A stretch of 64,000 nucleotides of DNA from Locusta migratoria. Its lineage: Eukaryota; Arthropoda; Insecta; Orthoptera; Acrididae. The translations under genes were made by a program, and so were the position numbers. The stretch covers positions 317,757,270 to 317,821,269 of the forward strand of contig CM048744.1 of the NCBI GenBank assembly GCA_026315105.1, in the 5' to 3' direction. A model generated the notes under the pieces. The model was not told the origin of the DNA and did no database searches. It worked only from the letters and a program-made list of their open reading frames with translations. The first letter of the stretch is position 1; every line of letters starts with the position of its first letter. Below, in pieces: positions 35,330-46,090 of this stretch.

Positions 35330-36200
35330 TTGGCTGAACAGTGTCGACTCGGCTTTACTGATCACCCATTGAGGTGGTCTGCATTTAGGCTCTACTCTGT
35401 CTGGCAGGTGAAGCCAGATGGGGAAATGGTTACTACCATGCAGGTCATCGACCACTTCCCAGTGTGTGGGCGAAGGCTGGAGAACAAAGCGAGAGATCTA
35501 TGGCTGAGAACGACCCCGTTGCAGTGCAAAAATGTGTGGGCTGTCCCGTGTTTAATAAATCTGTGCTCGATGACAAGAGAAGCCTCTCGGTTGCTCAACC
35601 CCTGGGGCAGGTTCTGGTAGACCCCCAAAGTATGTTGTGTGCATTAAAATCCCCACAGAGGATGACAGGTTGGGGGAGCTACGTCAGAAGGTCTTCGAGG
35701 GCCGCTACATCAAACGTGTCATGAGGTGGCAGATAGAGGGATCACACTGTCAAACGGTGGCGCACATAGACGGAAACTGCAACGGCTTGGAAATGTGTAG
35801 TGAGAGAGAGGGGCTCAATGTGATAACCCATATTAGCTAAAACTGCCACTCCACTTCTCGCTCTCTCCCCACTAAGATCGTCCTTCTTGTGGAGTACATA
35901 ACCACGGAGCTCAGGGTTGTCAGTGGATTTAAGATTAGTCTCCTGGAGGCATATACAAATTGGTCTACCCTGAATCAATATACGGAGTTCCTCCACATGC
36001 GCCCTGAAACCCTGCAAGTTCCACTGCAGTACTGGGGCCATGCATGAAGGAGGTTGGATCTTTACCCTCTGTGAACGTGGTGGAGGTCCAGAATGTGGGG
36101 CGCGAGGTTGTCCCTGAGAGAGATCCAGCTCCCTGAGGTCTAGAGCTAGGCCAGACAAAGGCTCAGGTGGAATAACTTCAACGAAGTCTGAAAAGTTCAT
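35330..36200 (-). pseudogene. Nested LINE ORF2 start: APE-type endonuclease
   Basis: ORF2 begins around 36200. The endonuclease starts at LQWNLQGFRAHVEEL (about 36020), followed by ICICLQETNLK (catalytic Glu), then RSGVAVLANMGYHIEPL. The first open part ends at 35742. Further motifs appear after frame changes: PVILCGDFNAHN (about 35650), SAIDLSLCSP (about 35500) and GSNHFPI in place of the usual SDHFPI. The domain nicks target DNA in the family. Frameshifts and stops make this copy inactive. Confidence 0.85.
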
Positions 36201-37401
36201 GACTGTTTTTGACTGTGACTGTGGTTTTCTGATAACCTTCTTTGTTTAGGTGGCTTGGTGGTGGAGACAGAGGTCGTTGTTGCAACTGTGGTGACGGTGG
36301 TGGCGGAGGTGGTGGGTGTGGCGGTGGTGCTGACGGTGATGGCGGGTTCTGCAGAAGAAGTACCACAGGCTCTCCAAAGGCAGTATCGGTACCTTTGTCA
36401 GTTGTCATCAGTGGGGCTATGGAAGGTACAGGTTCCGCGACCTGCCACGTGCACCGGCAAGTGCATGTGTTGGTTCGACAACCTCAGTTTGGGTGCAGGC
36501 ATCAGCTCTGGCAACTGACTTTTGCAGTACTGAAGCGAAGGAAGTGGTAAACGCAGCAGGTTCCAAGGCCTTGAAAGTATTTTTGGCCTCTGCATAGGAG
36601 AGACGCTGAGTGGTTTTGATTTTCTGTATCATCTTCTCCTGAAGGTAGACTGCACAATCCCTACTTCAGACTGGGTGGTCGCCTGAACAGCTGACACAAA
36701 TCATAGGTGGAGTACAGTCAAACCCATCGTGTGCTGCTTTACCACATTTGCCACAGGTAGCTTCTCCCTTGCATCCCAAGGTGGTATGCCCAAAGCATCG
36801 GCCTTTAAAACAGCGCATGGGGTTAAGGACATAGGGTCGTACATTTAAACGCAGAAAACCCGCCCTTAATATGCTCAGGTAGTCGAGGGCTATTGAAGGT
36901 GAGGATGAAGGACTCAGATGAGACGAGTTCTTCATTCACCCTTTTCTTCATATTCTGCACATCGACTATGCCTTCTGCAGCCCATTCTTCCTTCAGTTCA
37001 TCCACTGGAATGTCAATCTGATCTCTACAGGAGTCTACACCCTTGCTATAGTTAAGAGTACTGTGTAGTTCCATTTCGATTTGATATTCCACAAGACTCT
37101 TAGCCGTTTGTAGTTTGGACGCCTGTTGGGAAGTTGATGTTTCCACCAACAGGGTGCCATTATGCAACCGCTTTATTGACTTCAAGGTACCAGCAATTCC
37201 TTCGAGAACTTTGTTGATGTAGAAGGGCGATACCTTCTCAAACGAACCTTCCTTTCTCTTCACGACAAGAAACACATTCTGCTTAACAGCCTGTGTTCTG
37301 TTACTCTGAACAAAGAAATTTTGGAAGAACCTAAATCCGGAGGACTGTGTGCCCAAACCCTCTTTTTTGATCGGGTGTTGGTAGCCCCCAGTGATACACA
37401 C
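36178..37401 (-). pseudogene. Nested LINE ORF1 with zinc knuckles and Pro-rich tail
   Basis: The first open part, 37401-36823, contains FEKVSPFYINKVLEGIAGTLKSIKRL and GTLLVET, the RRM-like ORF1 region. After a frameshift (about 36850) come CCHC knuckles: CFKGRCFGHTTLGC, CGKCGKAAHDGFDC and CVSCSGDH (about 36820-36670). A TGA at about 36663 interrupts, then the frame goes on (AYAEAKNTFKAL-like) to about 36417. A second frameshift leads to a Pro-rich tail (36350-36260) that ends at 36178 and overlaps the ORF2 start at about 36200. The protein would coat LINE RNA. Confidence 0.82.
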
Positions 37402-37845
37402 ATCCCACTGGAAGGTTCATGGGTTAAATTAGAATTTTTCATCTCGGTTCCACGTGTAGCTAGGTAAGTACGTGTCCACCTAGACAGAGCCCCGAGTGCC
37501 TAGGTAAGCCTTATACAACTGAGGTGCGGCAGTATTCGCAGAGATTGCTCGCTAGCGACTGTTCCTCTTCAACAGCCATGCATCCTATCAGCACGTAGCA
37601 CACCTTGGGATTGAAGGTTTTTATATTGAGGTTTGTACCAACCTCGCGACCCGGGCAGTCAAGCCAAGATCCCCATTCCATGGTACACACAACGTTCCAC
37701 CGCCGCACCACACGGTGGTCGCTGAAGCATGCGCAGAGGTTACAGTGTCTACAGGACTGGCGGCGCTTAGCAATCCCCAGCTCAGGACAGCGGGTTCACC
37801 AAACCCGTACTCAGCCAATGAATGCTGAGCACCTGAGGGGCATTC
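37402..37845 (-). other. Nested LINE 5' leader
   Basis: GC-richer sequence between ORF1 and the target duplication. Internal promoters are normally found here in I-group LINEs. I see no TATA box. The minus frame 37711-37511 is not convincing. Confidence 0.6.
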
Positions 37846-37853
37846 ATTTAATA

Positions 37854-38620
37854 AATAAACAAGGGGTTATACGTAATGTGGATTTTGAGTTAGATGAACA
37901 GGAGATATTGGGAGTGGCAGAATCTAGGTACAAAATTCTAAACGTTAGGCGGTTCATTACGAGAACGTTGCAGGGATAATACAAAAAGCAGTCAACCATT
38001 TTACTCTCATTTGATTCACAAGTACTGCCAAGTTATGTCAGCATACATGGGATGCGGTGTGAAGTAAGGCATATCTGCCTCCAGTCAGGAAATGTTTACG
38101 ATTTGGACATATAGGTAGACAATGCAGAAGCCAGACTAGGTGTGCAAGATATGGTGACCCTCATAACAATAGGATAAGTCAGGTCCAGTGCCTGAAGTGT
38201 GTTCTCTGTCAAGGGCAACATCTGGCGACAGAAGGATTGTGTCCAGAACACATTAAACGCCGACAGGTGCAAGAAATTGCGACGTTTCATATCATTCCCA
38301 TTAAGGAAGCTTGGGCAGTATTCAATAGGCAGTCATATGCTACAGTAACAGCAGGAATGCCAAGAATACAAAATAACACAATTATCGAACAACTTCCCTC
38401 AGAAGTCAATAGTGCATCTGAATTTCCTAAGCTGGGAATCTTTAGTGCACAGCAATGTGGTATCTTGCATAAACCATGTATGGAGTTTACACAAACTAAT
38501 CATATACCTCCTTTTAGGAGCAAATTAAAATCAATAACACCACAAAAAATGAACCAACAAATCCGTATAGACCTAGTCCTGAAAAGCAAGGGACCACAAT
38601 GCCCAAGGATATAGGAGGAA
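37854..38620 (+). pseudogene. Outer LINE ORF1, second part with zinc knuckles
   Basis: It resumes the ORF1 cut at 32145: NKQGVIRNVDFELDEQEILGVAES (about 37854-37925), then RRFITRTLQG and a stop. Frame changes follow before the knuckle region KCLRFGHIGRQCRSQTRC (about 38088-38140) and CLKCVLCQGQHLA (about 38190-38228). The open part 38237-38614 is a Thr/Gln/Pro-containing tail (SYATVTAG near 38335). It joins to the endonuclease ORF about 120 bases later. Confidence 0.8.
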
Positions 38621-38749
38621 ATCTTGTGGACATAGTATGCAAAACAATATTAGCAATTTTCCAGCAGGTACAAACTTTGGCACCAGAAACAATTAATACA
38701 GAGATGATACATCACATGGTGGCAACTGCATTTTCAGTGGAAAGTGGAC

Positions 38750-39400
38750 TTCAGTATTCTTCAGTGGAATGCAAAGCCTGCGATTTCAAACAAGGATATG
38801 TTATTAAGAGAGTTGTGAGTGCGGAAAATAGCAGTGGCTGTAATATCTGAAACGTGGTTTAATCCTGGAAGAGAAGTGTCTTTTCGTGGTTATCAAATCT
38901 ATCGCAATGATAGAGAGGATGGAAAAGGTGGATCCGCTATTATAGTTAGTAATGTGATACAACGGATGCCATTGTATATAAGCTATACGTATATCAAAAG
39001 TTTTCAAGCCGTAGCAGTGAGAATTTTGGTTCCAGGATGGGAGTTTACTCTCGTTTCTATTTACTGTCCTCCAAGAACCGCCATTCAGCTGCAGGAATGG
39101 TATACACTAGTGGAACAACTGGAAACTCCCTATATGATTTGTGGGGACTTCAACGCACATAACAGAATGTAGGGATGTGCTTTCGACGATTATTTATTCA
39201 TTCAAGATATTATGGATGAGTTTCAACTTATTTCTCTTAATGACAGATCGCCTACACTTCTGCCAACCCCAAACGCAAAACCTTCAGCAGGTGATCTGAC
39301 ACTCTGCTTGGCAAATATAGCTATGGATTTTGAGTGGAAAGTTCTTCCATATACCCTGGGGTCTAATCATTATGCCATACTTAGCACATGGATTAAGCAG
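38750..39400 (+). pseudogene. Outer LINE APE-type endonuclease
   Basis: It begins at LQWNAKP (about 38764-38784). After a frameshift, ISETWFNPG (catalytic Glu, about 38842-38868), GYQIYRNDREDGKGGSAI, and CGDFNAHNRM (about 39139-39168) follow. The latter is stopped by TAG at 39169-39171. The domain continues in the next open part with LCLANIAMD and GSNHYAIL (about 39360-39383), where the usual SDH is SNH. The endonuclease of this LINE type starts target-primed reverse transcription. This copy is inactive. Confidence 0.85.
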
Positions 39401-40160
39401 TGGCCAGTAATTAATATTCAGCCCACACGCAAATGGAATATTAAAAGAGCTGACTGGGTGAAGTATACTAAAATCTTAGACTCTAAATTAAATCTATCAC
39501 CTATGGACCAGCCTGCAAAAGTGAAGTATAATATGTTTGTCAAGTATATTAATGAGGCAGCGTCTTGTTCTATCCCAAAGAGGACAACCACATACCACGT
39601 CAGACGCCAACCAGTACCATTGTGGACTCAGGAGTGTTCCAGGTTGGTAGCGAAGAGGAGACAGGCATGCAGGATGCTAAGAAGGCACACTCCTTTGGAA
39701 AATCTTATAGCTTATAAGAAGGCAGATGCGACATCCAAACAATTTCTTAAAAGACAGAAAAAGGCATTTTGTGGTAAACTGACAAAAAATAGACCAGGTA
39801 CACAGATCTGGTCAATGGTTAATACATTAAGGAGAAGGGTAGTGACCTATAGGATGCCACAAGAATGTGTAGAAGATTTTGCTGATATAATTACCGCACC
39901 AACTGTACCACAAGCATTTACTATCGGTGGAATAGGAAACGACATTGAAGATAACAATGACATCTGCAACTGTTTACAGTTGTTGAACTAGAAAGAGTAC
40001 TGAAAATACATACTGATTTGGCACCAGGGTATGATAACATACATTATGCAACGTTATATAATATGTCGAAACGAGCCCAGAGCACTTTGGTCGACCTTTT
40101 CAATGATATATGAAGGGAAGGAACTATTCCTGAAGATTGGATTACACAGGTCATAGTACC
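39401..40160 (+). pseudogene. Outer LINE ORF2 linker and RT start
   Basis: The open part to 39991 contains RKWNIKRADWVKY and RRQPVPLWTQECSRLVAKRRQACRM, the spacer that matches the corresponding part of the nested LINE (PVPWWTAECRSAVRAR), so the two LINEs are related but distinct. After frame changes the RT start is seen: LAPGYDNIHYATLYNMSK (about 40020-40075) and REGTIPEDWITQVIVP (about 40113-40160). The text is then cut by the 463-bp insertion. Confidence 0.8.
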
Positions 40161-40165
40161 AATAC

Positions 40166-40628
40166 TGTGGTGTCGCACAAGTACAAAGTGCGTGCCACCT
40201 ACTTTCGCCGCGCGCCGCCATGCACACACGGTGCGGCGTTCTCAGGACAGCCACGAGCGCCCTCTGCTGCAACCCCGCTCGTGGCCACTACGGAAAGACA
40301 TCGGTCACTTGGGACTGAGTTAGCAACCAGTTAGGACTTCGTAATCCGATAGGCACCAGTGAAGACTTTGCTATCGTACAGGCACTAGGCAGGCCTCTAA
40401 CAACTATGTATCAACATTCTGCAGTACTATGTAAAAGTTAAGTATTGTTACATTCTGTGCAATATACATCTCTTTCTAATTTACTCGGGTGTTTATAGTT
40501 TCTGGCAGCCCCCTCCGTACCTGCACCAGCGTGCTGTCTTTATTCCTGTGTCGGTCTCATTCCACTCGGCCACCGACACCTACGACGAGGCTGGGACACA
40601 AAAGCGACGTCGAAGTTGGGACACAAAA
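40166..40628 (+). mobile_element. 463-bp insertion in the outer LINE RT, solo-LTR-like
   Basis: AATAC occurs at 40161-40165 and 40629-40633, and the RT reading continues after it, so this is a clean insertion with a 5-bp duplication. It begins TGTGGTGTCGC, an LTR-like start, but ends CACAAAA rather than CA. Near its right end GGGACACAAAA is repeated (about 40593 and 40618). It could be a solo LTR with altered end or a short nonautonomous LTR element; I cannot decide. It has no coding content of its own. Confidence 0.7.
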
Positions 40629-40633
40629 AATAC

Positions 40634-41706
40634 TTAAAGAGGGGAAAAACCCAAGTCTAGCAACATCATACAAGCCTATTGCTCTTTCATCCTGTGTAGC
40701 CAAAACTTTTGAACGACTCCTGAAACATCGTCTAGAGTGGTGGATAGAACATTATAAACTGTTTCCGAAAACTCAATATGGCTTTCGAAAATCCAGATGT
40801 ACGTTGGATAACCTCACATTACTTGCAACAGATATCGAAGGAACTTTTTTAAACAATGGTTATTTGATGGCTATTTTCTTAGATATAACTGGAGCTTATG
40901 ACAATGTTAACATCCCTATACTTATGCAAAAATTGAGGAATTTGAATGTCCCATACTTTTTCCTACAGTGTTTATATAGCTTTTAAGACACCGATGAGGC
41001 TACATCAGGATGGATAATAATGAACTTTTTGGCGCACGGACAGTCTATAAAGGACTACCACAATGAGCAATACTCAGCCCCTTACTCTACACACTGCATG
41101 TTGCAGATCTGGAAAGCTAATTTTTGCCAGAAGATCAAAATGCTGCAGTATGCTGATGACATATGTCTCTATACACAATCAACAAGCTATTGGGTAGCAC
41201 AGCTGTGGTTGAATGAGGCAGCAAAAGAATTAGCAACGTGGGAAATGGAGAATGGCTTGTCACAATCTGAAGAAAAGTCTGAGGTAGTGATCTTCTCAAG
41301 AAGGAGGAAATGCTATGATCAGCTACAACTTGAATTAGGGCCGTATGTTTTACCCATACAATCCAATGCAAAGTTTCTAGGGGTTTACTTTGATTGTAAA
41401 TTATCTTGGAAGCGGCATATTGACTACATAATAGGAAAGGTTGCGAACAATTTGAATGTGCTTCGGGCAGTTACTAGAGTATGTTGGGGAGGAGACCCAT
41501 CAGTTTTACTAACTTTGTATAGGGCAATAATACGGTCAGTGTTGGACTCTGCAAGTGTGATTTTTGGAAACGCCCTAGTAACGAATTTACGCAAACTAGA
41601 TATTGTACAATTTAGAGTGATACAAATAATTCTTGGTGTGATGAATTCGACACCCACTAATGCTCTGTTAGTTGAAGCCGGAGAAATGCCACTAAACCTT
41701 AGGTGA
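40634..41706 (+). pseudogene. Outer LINE reverse transcriptase, main part
   Basis: The text continues with LKEGKNPSLATSYKPIALSSCVAKTFERL (40634 onward), QYGFRKSRCTLDNL, and motif A IFLDITGAYDNV (about 40873-40908, catalytic Asp kept). A stop and frame loss at about 40985-41130 remove a clean motif B. Then motif C MLQYADDICLY (about 41140-41172, both Asp kept), FLGVYFDCKLSW and the thumb region follow to 41706. Open frames are 40489-40986 (its first third comes from the insertion) and 41020-41706. Confidence 0.88.
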
Positions 41707-41949
41707 GAATTGTTTTCAGATATCTTTTACTTGCATCGATCAACAGTAACAGACAATGCTACTGTTGAGGAGTAACCAAGCTGGCTACATCGCGACATCC
41801 GATCTTTTGGTCATCCTACAACCATGTACCATTATTTGTACAAAGTTACATGAAAAGCCACCTTATAACCCCACTTATATTGCAGGATAAGACATTGGCA
41901 GTGTTAAGATACCCATATGAAACGACATTACATAATTATCCATATCCTA

Positions 41950-42476
41950 CATGCCAAGGGAACTGATGGACTTGGGTTTGCGAAGCAAGAACTATGGCAA
42001 CTTATCGAGAGTAAATGGCATCAGTATGTTTCTATTTACACAGATGGTTCCAAAATGGATAACAGTGTTAGCTATGCATTCTATATTCCTGCACATGGAA
42101 TGTACAAGTTACCGAAGCGTCAGTATATACGATGGAGTTAATGGCAGTAGGGCAGGCTGTATATTTTGGAATCCAGTACTATAACAAAATATTAATTCTG
42201 ACAGATTCTAGAAGTGTACTACAAATGTTGGAGAATCCTGGTTGGGATCCAAGGACCAACCAATATGTACTGGACATGATTGATCTCATCAGAAACGCAG
42301 CTGGAAAAAGTATACATATTCAATTTCTGTGTATAAAAGGACATGCTGGAATACTGGGGAATGAGATGGCAGATCTATTAGCAAGAAGACGAGCTAAGGA
42401 AGGCAGTTTCCAACCAGTGTGGCTGCCGTACACTGATTTTATCATCAAATTCAAGGTTCAGGCATATCAAGAGTGA
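41950..42476 (+). pseudogene. Outer LINE RNase H domain
   Basis: YVSIYTDGSKMDNSVSYAFYIP (about 42022-42090) carries the first catalytic Asp. After a frameshift the text has ELMAVGQAVYFGIQYY (Glu), ILILTDSRSVLQMLE (second Asp, about 42190-42230) and FLCIKGHAGILGNEMADLLARR (about 42325-42385). This is the LINE RNase H, which supports placing the outer LINE in an RNase H-bearing group. Confidence 0.85.
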
Positions 42477-43107
42477 GACTCGGAATGGAAACAGTCACAG
42501 CGACTTAGGGGCAAACATCTCGCTCTCATACAACCTAATGGAACAACTAAACCATAGTTCACAAAGTGTACGATTGGCAAGCGACATCTGACCACTATAA
42601 TAAGAATGAGTCTGGGACATGGATACTACACACTTGCATAGGATAAAAGTTTGCAGTTCCAAGAGATGTGAGCAGAAGACATTGAAGAGGCAGATTTAAA
42701 TCATATAATATTATCGGGCACGAAATTTGATCAAGAGCAAGTGAACTTTTATAAAAGACTGATGGCGCTGGGAATTCTGCTACCTGCAAGTGTTACATCA
42801 ATTCTATTTGAGTATCAAGAGGGAAAGTATAGCATAGTAGCGAAATTTCTGAAAGATGCAGACCTTAAAATATGAAGTGATTGCAACATTGGTTAATGGC
42901 GGTACTAGTGGTTTGAGTCAGTACTACATAGTCGACTATTCACCTCAGGTCATGTGATAATCGACTATTTGAAATTTTTTTGTAAATGTAGAAGTGTCAA
43001 TGTAAATTTTATTGTAATATGTAATGCTAAAATTTTAATTTAGAGTTTGGCAATATAGTGCACATAGCACTAAATGTCACTTATAATAAATAGATAAATA
43101 AATAAAT
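42477..43107 (+). other. Outer LINE ORF2 end, 3' UTR and A-rich tail
   Basis: Broken C-terminal coding text runs to about 42870. A noncoding end follows, containing TTTGGCAATATAGTGCACATAGCAC and finishing in AATAAATAGATAAATAAATAAATG. The AAATA-type tail is the LINE 3' end. No matching target duplication is evident, so the right boundary is approximate. Confidence 0.65.
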
Positions 43108-44114
43108 GTTTAGTGTTTCTGTGGTGTAATCTATGTTCTGACACAAGAATATTACTTTACCTCAACGAAAAGTAGAACAAGATAGTAAAATAATGTTTAT
43201 TGAGAGAAAACGGAAATCATGTGGTATGTCTTTTAAGATAGGTAGCATGGTACAATTCTGCCCATTTTCCTCTTAAATTGCTACTGATAAACACTACATA
43301 TTAATAATTGTATATATAAATTGTTATAGTATTGAAATTTGTCGGCTTTTTATCTGTAAGAGATATTGAAATTGTAGTTGTCGCGTTTTATTCTCCCACG
43401 TCTCTTGAATCCATTGATATAATTATATTTGCCATATGATCATTTCCTGATTTTATATGGATTTTTAGAATAATGTTTGCGACTATATTGTATTTCAGTT
43501 GAAATCTGGAATAGTCGCTCTCGCTCAGCCAAGAGAGTAGTTTCCGGTTTCCAAGCAGATTAAGAAAACCCTTACTACCTATACATTCACTAACCGGCCG
43601 GCTGGGGAACACAACAGCCTGGCAAAACCCGCCTTTAACATGTAAACAATCAGCTTTCCCCTGTATGTGTAATATCACAAGTGGGGGGCTGTGTGGGAGT
43701 GACAGTTGTGTTTGCATGTGTCACAAAAGTTATATCTAAGAATTATTTGGGAATGCGATGAAATTTATAGATATATATATATATTACCTTTTATCATTTA
43801 TATATACATTTTTTCATTGCTCTGTTTAGTTTTCAGTTATTCCTTGCTAACAATTATTCTTTATGGTGTTAAGAAGTGTACTAATAAAAAGTTTAACTCC
43901 TTTTCCATTAATTTATCGTACAGTGAAAAGTCTGGAAACTATTATTGTCTTCCACATGAAATGAAGATTTCCTTGATAGCAATATGTATGAAAATCTGCC
44001 CAGGAATGAAGCTGTACACTGTTAATCAATCTATATATAAATGAGAAAACTGAATTATTCTCATCTGGTTAAATCTATACCTAAAAATACACCTTTGCCT
44101 TACTTGATCCTTAC
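43108..44114. other. Unassigned sequence, probably intron of the calpain-like gene
   Basis: The minus frame 43717-43388 and the + frame 43706-44044 have no known motif. A TA run lies at about 43771-43785. If the exon at 44115 is real, this is intron on its 3' side. Confidence 0.4.
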
Positions 44115-44247
44115 CATCTGCAATATGGTGCAACAGTTGCTTGAGCTCTTTCCAGTCCACTTCCTTGTCATCACCAGCAATTTTACTGAAGAACTGTCTC
44201 ATTTCATCTTCTTGCTTTTGATCCTCCTTTTTCATTCCAGAAGTCAC
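44115..44247 (-). CDS. Calpain-like exon (start of the penta-EF-hand domain)
   Basis: A 133-base exon on the minus strand. It is bounded by an acceptor TTATTTATAG before GTGACTTCTGG (exon start 44247) and a donor GTAAGG after GCAGATG (exon end 44115). It reads without stops from phase 0 and ends with one extra base. The key part is EMRQFFSKIAGDDKEVDWKE, then LKQLLHH, which closely resembles the beginning of the calcium-binding penta-EF-hand domain of insect calpains (pattern FFxKIAGxDxEVDWxELKxLL). Calpains are calcium-activated cytosolic cysteine proteases. The catalytic domain is not in the window. Next exons must lie beyond the nested elements or outside. It could also be a related penta-EF-hand protein. 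Confidence 0.72.
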
Positions 44248-44461
44248 CTATAAATAATAAAAATTAGTTATTTCTTTTTATTCAAACATGTAGTATCTTC
44301 ATCCTTATAGTCATTCACTACTGTGATTCCTTGAAAGTGTTATGTGCATTGTATTATGATTTTAAGTGTACTTTCTATTTAATGTATTTGAGGTTCACGA
44401 AAAAGCCATTAAATACCTGTAACTATATAGTTAATGCATGCTGAAAAGCAGCTATATCATC

Positions 44462-44773
44462 TGTTGTACTGTAATTCATTTTCATAAATGCGGCGGCCCT
44501 CATTTGAATTCACCGCCAACAGCATAGCACTCAGAAACCAAAGGACTTATAGTTTACGTTTTCTGTCTGTAGTGTATGTTCTTTGAAGTAGTAGTAGTCG
44601 ATTGGCGACAAAACATGAAGTAAAGAAGTATAATGCTTGTGTGCCTTAAGAATGTTCAAACTGTATGTGCTTATATTCAATATATTTATAAACAGTGGCA
44701 TTGTGGACAATATTATTTCAAACACCCTTTTTCATTCACGTATGTAACCACGCACTTCAGAGAGAATACAACA
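44462..44773 (+). repeat. Copia 5' LTR
   Basis: 312 bases, TGTTGTACTG...AATACAACA, matching the 3' LTR over its length. It would hold the promoter and start site. GTAGTAGTAGTC lies near its centre in both copies. Confidence 0.93.
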
Positions 44774-44788
44774 GGTTATGGGCTTAAG
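44774..44788 (+). promoter_or_regulatory. Copia primer-binding site
   Basis: GGTTATGGGCTTAAG follows the 5' LTR directly. The first ten bases agree with the known copia primer site GGTTATGGGC, which pairs with an internal part of initiator Met tRNA (half-tRNA priming). The match falls off after that. Confidence 0.75.
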
Positions 44789-44880
44789 TGTGCTTGAGTG
44801 TGGTTTGCGTGTTTAAGTTCGACTGTAATAGAAAGGTTACGTGCCAGAGATAACAAGAACGAAGAAGGAAGTAACTGAGA

Positions 44881-45800
44881 ATGGCTGAAACCTCTGTGAA
44901 AATCGATCGCCTGTGCCACAATAATTATTTTGCATGGTCTATTCGTGTTCACTCACTGATACTACATAGTGAAGCATGGGATGCCATAGAACCTGGCTTT
45001 GGAACGTGTTATGAACAATTAGACGCTGAGAAGAAAGAGAAAAATGAGAGGGCATTGTCTACATTTCTAATGATGGTAGAAGACCACTACCTGGAGACGA
45101 TTAGCACACTCAAACTAGCGAAGGAAGCATGGGAGAAGCTTCAGAAGATACATTGCAACAACGGTCTGCTCATCACTATATCTAAGATGACACATTTAGT
45201 GAATATGAAGAAAAAAGACAATATGTCTATGGATGAATATGTGACGAAGATACCGGCTGCCAACAGATTAGTGAAGCAAGGGGGTTTCGTTTTTGATGAC
45301 AAAGCAGTTGCTGGTTTTATGCTTCTTGTGCCTCTGGAGAAATACGATCGTGTCATTAGACGTTTAGAGAGAGACGAAGACAGATTGACCAAAGACATTG
45401 TCATCAACAGATTATAATTGGACGAGAAACGCCTGAAACCAGATTTCAATAGCCAAGAAGAATCCAAAGCATATGCAGCACAAGGAAGAGGTCATAAAAA
45501 AACACAAGAATTTCCGAAATCACAACAAAAATTATAAACAAAACAAAGAAGGTGAAAAGTATATGTCAAACAGAAACAGACTCTTATTCTCATGTGGTAA
45601 AGCAGACCAAATTGCCCAGGAGTGCCCACATTTTCATGAGAAACAAGCAGGAGTTGCACCAAACAAGCAGAATGGTCCTAAGAAATCAGCATACAGGGCA
45701 AGTGGGTGCAAGGTTAACAGTGTTAGTGAAGGTTCATCAAGTACAAAGGAAGATGATGAAATAGTGGCTATGACAGTGACCAAAGGTCTAGGAGGTATTG
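44881..45800 (+). pseudogene. Copia gag with nucleocapsid remnant
   Basis: It starts at ATG 44881 (108 bases after the LTR). The 178-codon open part reads VKIDRLCHNNYFAWSIRVHSL and AKEAWEKLQKIH, the UBN2/copia gag pattern that forms the particle. A TAA at 45415-45417 interrupts it, and the text continues in frame with LDEKRLKPDF. After a frameshift a knuckle-like FSCGKADQIAQEC is seen (about 45588-45626). Compared with C-x2-C-x4-H-x4-C, its first Cys is Phe and the His is Gln, so zinc binding should be lost. Confidence 0.88.
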
Positions 45801-46090
45801 ATGGAAATGTGTGAGTTTTGGATTCAGGAGCATCACACCACATGACTAGTCACCAAGAGATATTACAGGACTTAGAGATGGGTAACTCTGGAGAAGTGAA
45901 ATTAGCTGATAGAAAAGTTACTAAAGTGACTGGTAAGGGAAGTGTTATAATGAAAGCAGCAAAATCTTGTAATGCTAAGTCAATCCAGTTAACAGAAGTA
46001 CTTTTGGTGAAAGAACTAGATGGGAATTTGTTGTCTGTTAAACAGATGGAAAAGAAAGGAATGTGTATTCAATTTAAAAAAAAATAAAAA
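45801..46090 (+). pseudogene. Copia protease
   Basis: VLDSGASHHMTSHQEIL (about 45815-45865) is the aspartic protease site DSGA of Copia polyproteins, followed by VKLADRKVTKVTGKGSV and LLVKELDGNLLSVKQM. It would cut the polyprotein. TGA just before the Val-Leu-Asp stretch (about 45812) and a stop at about 46085 isolate it. Confidence 0.88.

Larger units (their letters stand above)
32146..37845 (-). mobile_element. Nested LINE (I-like, with RNase H), nearly complete
   Basis: It was inserted in opposite direction into ORF1 of the outer LINE. ATTTGATA (32138-32145) and ATTTAATA (37846-37853) are the target duplication, one base changed. On the minus strand the order is a ~440-base leader, ORF1 with zinc knuckles, then endonuclease, RT, RNase H and a C-terminal Cys-His motif, ending in CGCCCTAAACATCC without a clear poly(A). 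The length of 5.7 kb suggests a full or nearly full copy. It has a handful of stops and frameshifts, fewer than the host LINE, as expected of a younger insertion. Confidence 0.9.
31385..43107 (+). mobile_element. Outer LINE (I-like, with RNase H), interrupted twice
   Basis: A non-LTR retrotransposon on + with ORF1, an APE-type endonuclease, RT, RNase H and an A-rich tail of AAATAAATA type (about 43083-43107). The order endonuclease-RT-RNase H is that of the I group. Two later insertions split it: a whole LINE on the other strand (32146-37845) and a 463-bp piece (40166-40628). Without these it would be about 5.5 kb, near full length. Frameshifts and stops occur in every domain. The 5' end is placed only approximately before the ORF1 start at 31446. 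Confidence 0.85.

Noticed and set aside
34681..35620. Long + frames of 167 and 248 codons
   Set aside because: They are antisense images of the well-conserved nested LINE ORF2 on the minus strand.
36242..36550. Gly/Val-rich + frames
   Set aside because: They are the reverse of the Pro-rich tail of the nested LINE ORF1; low complexity, no independent support.
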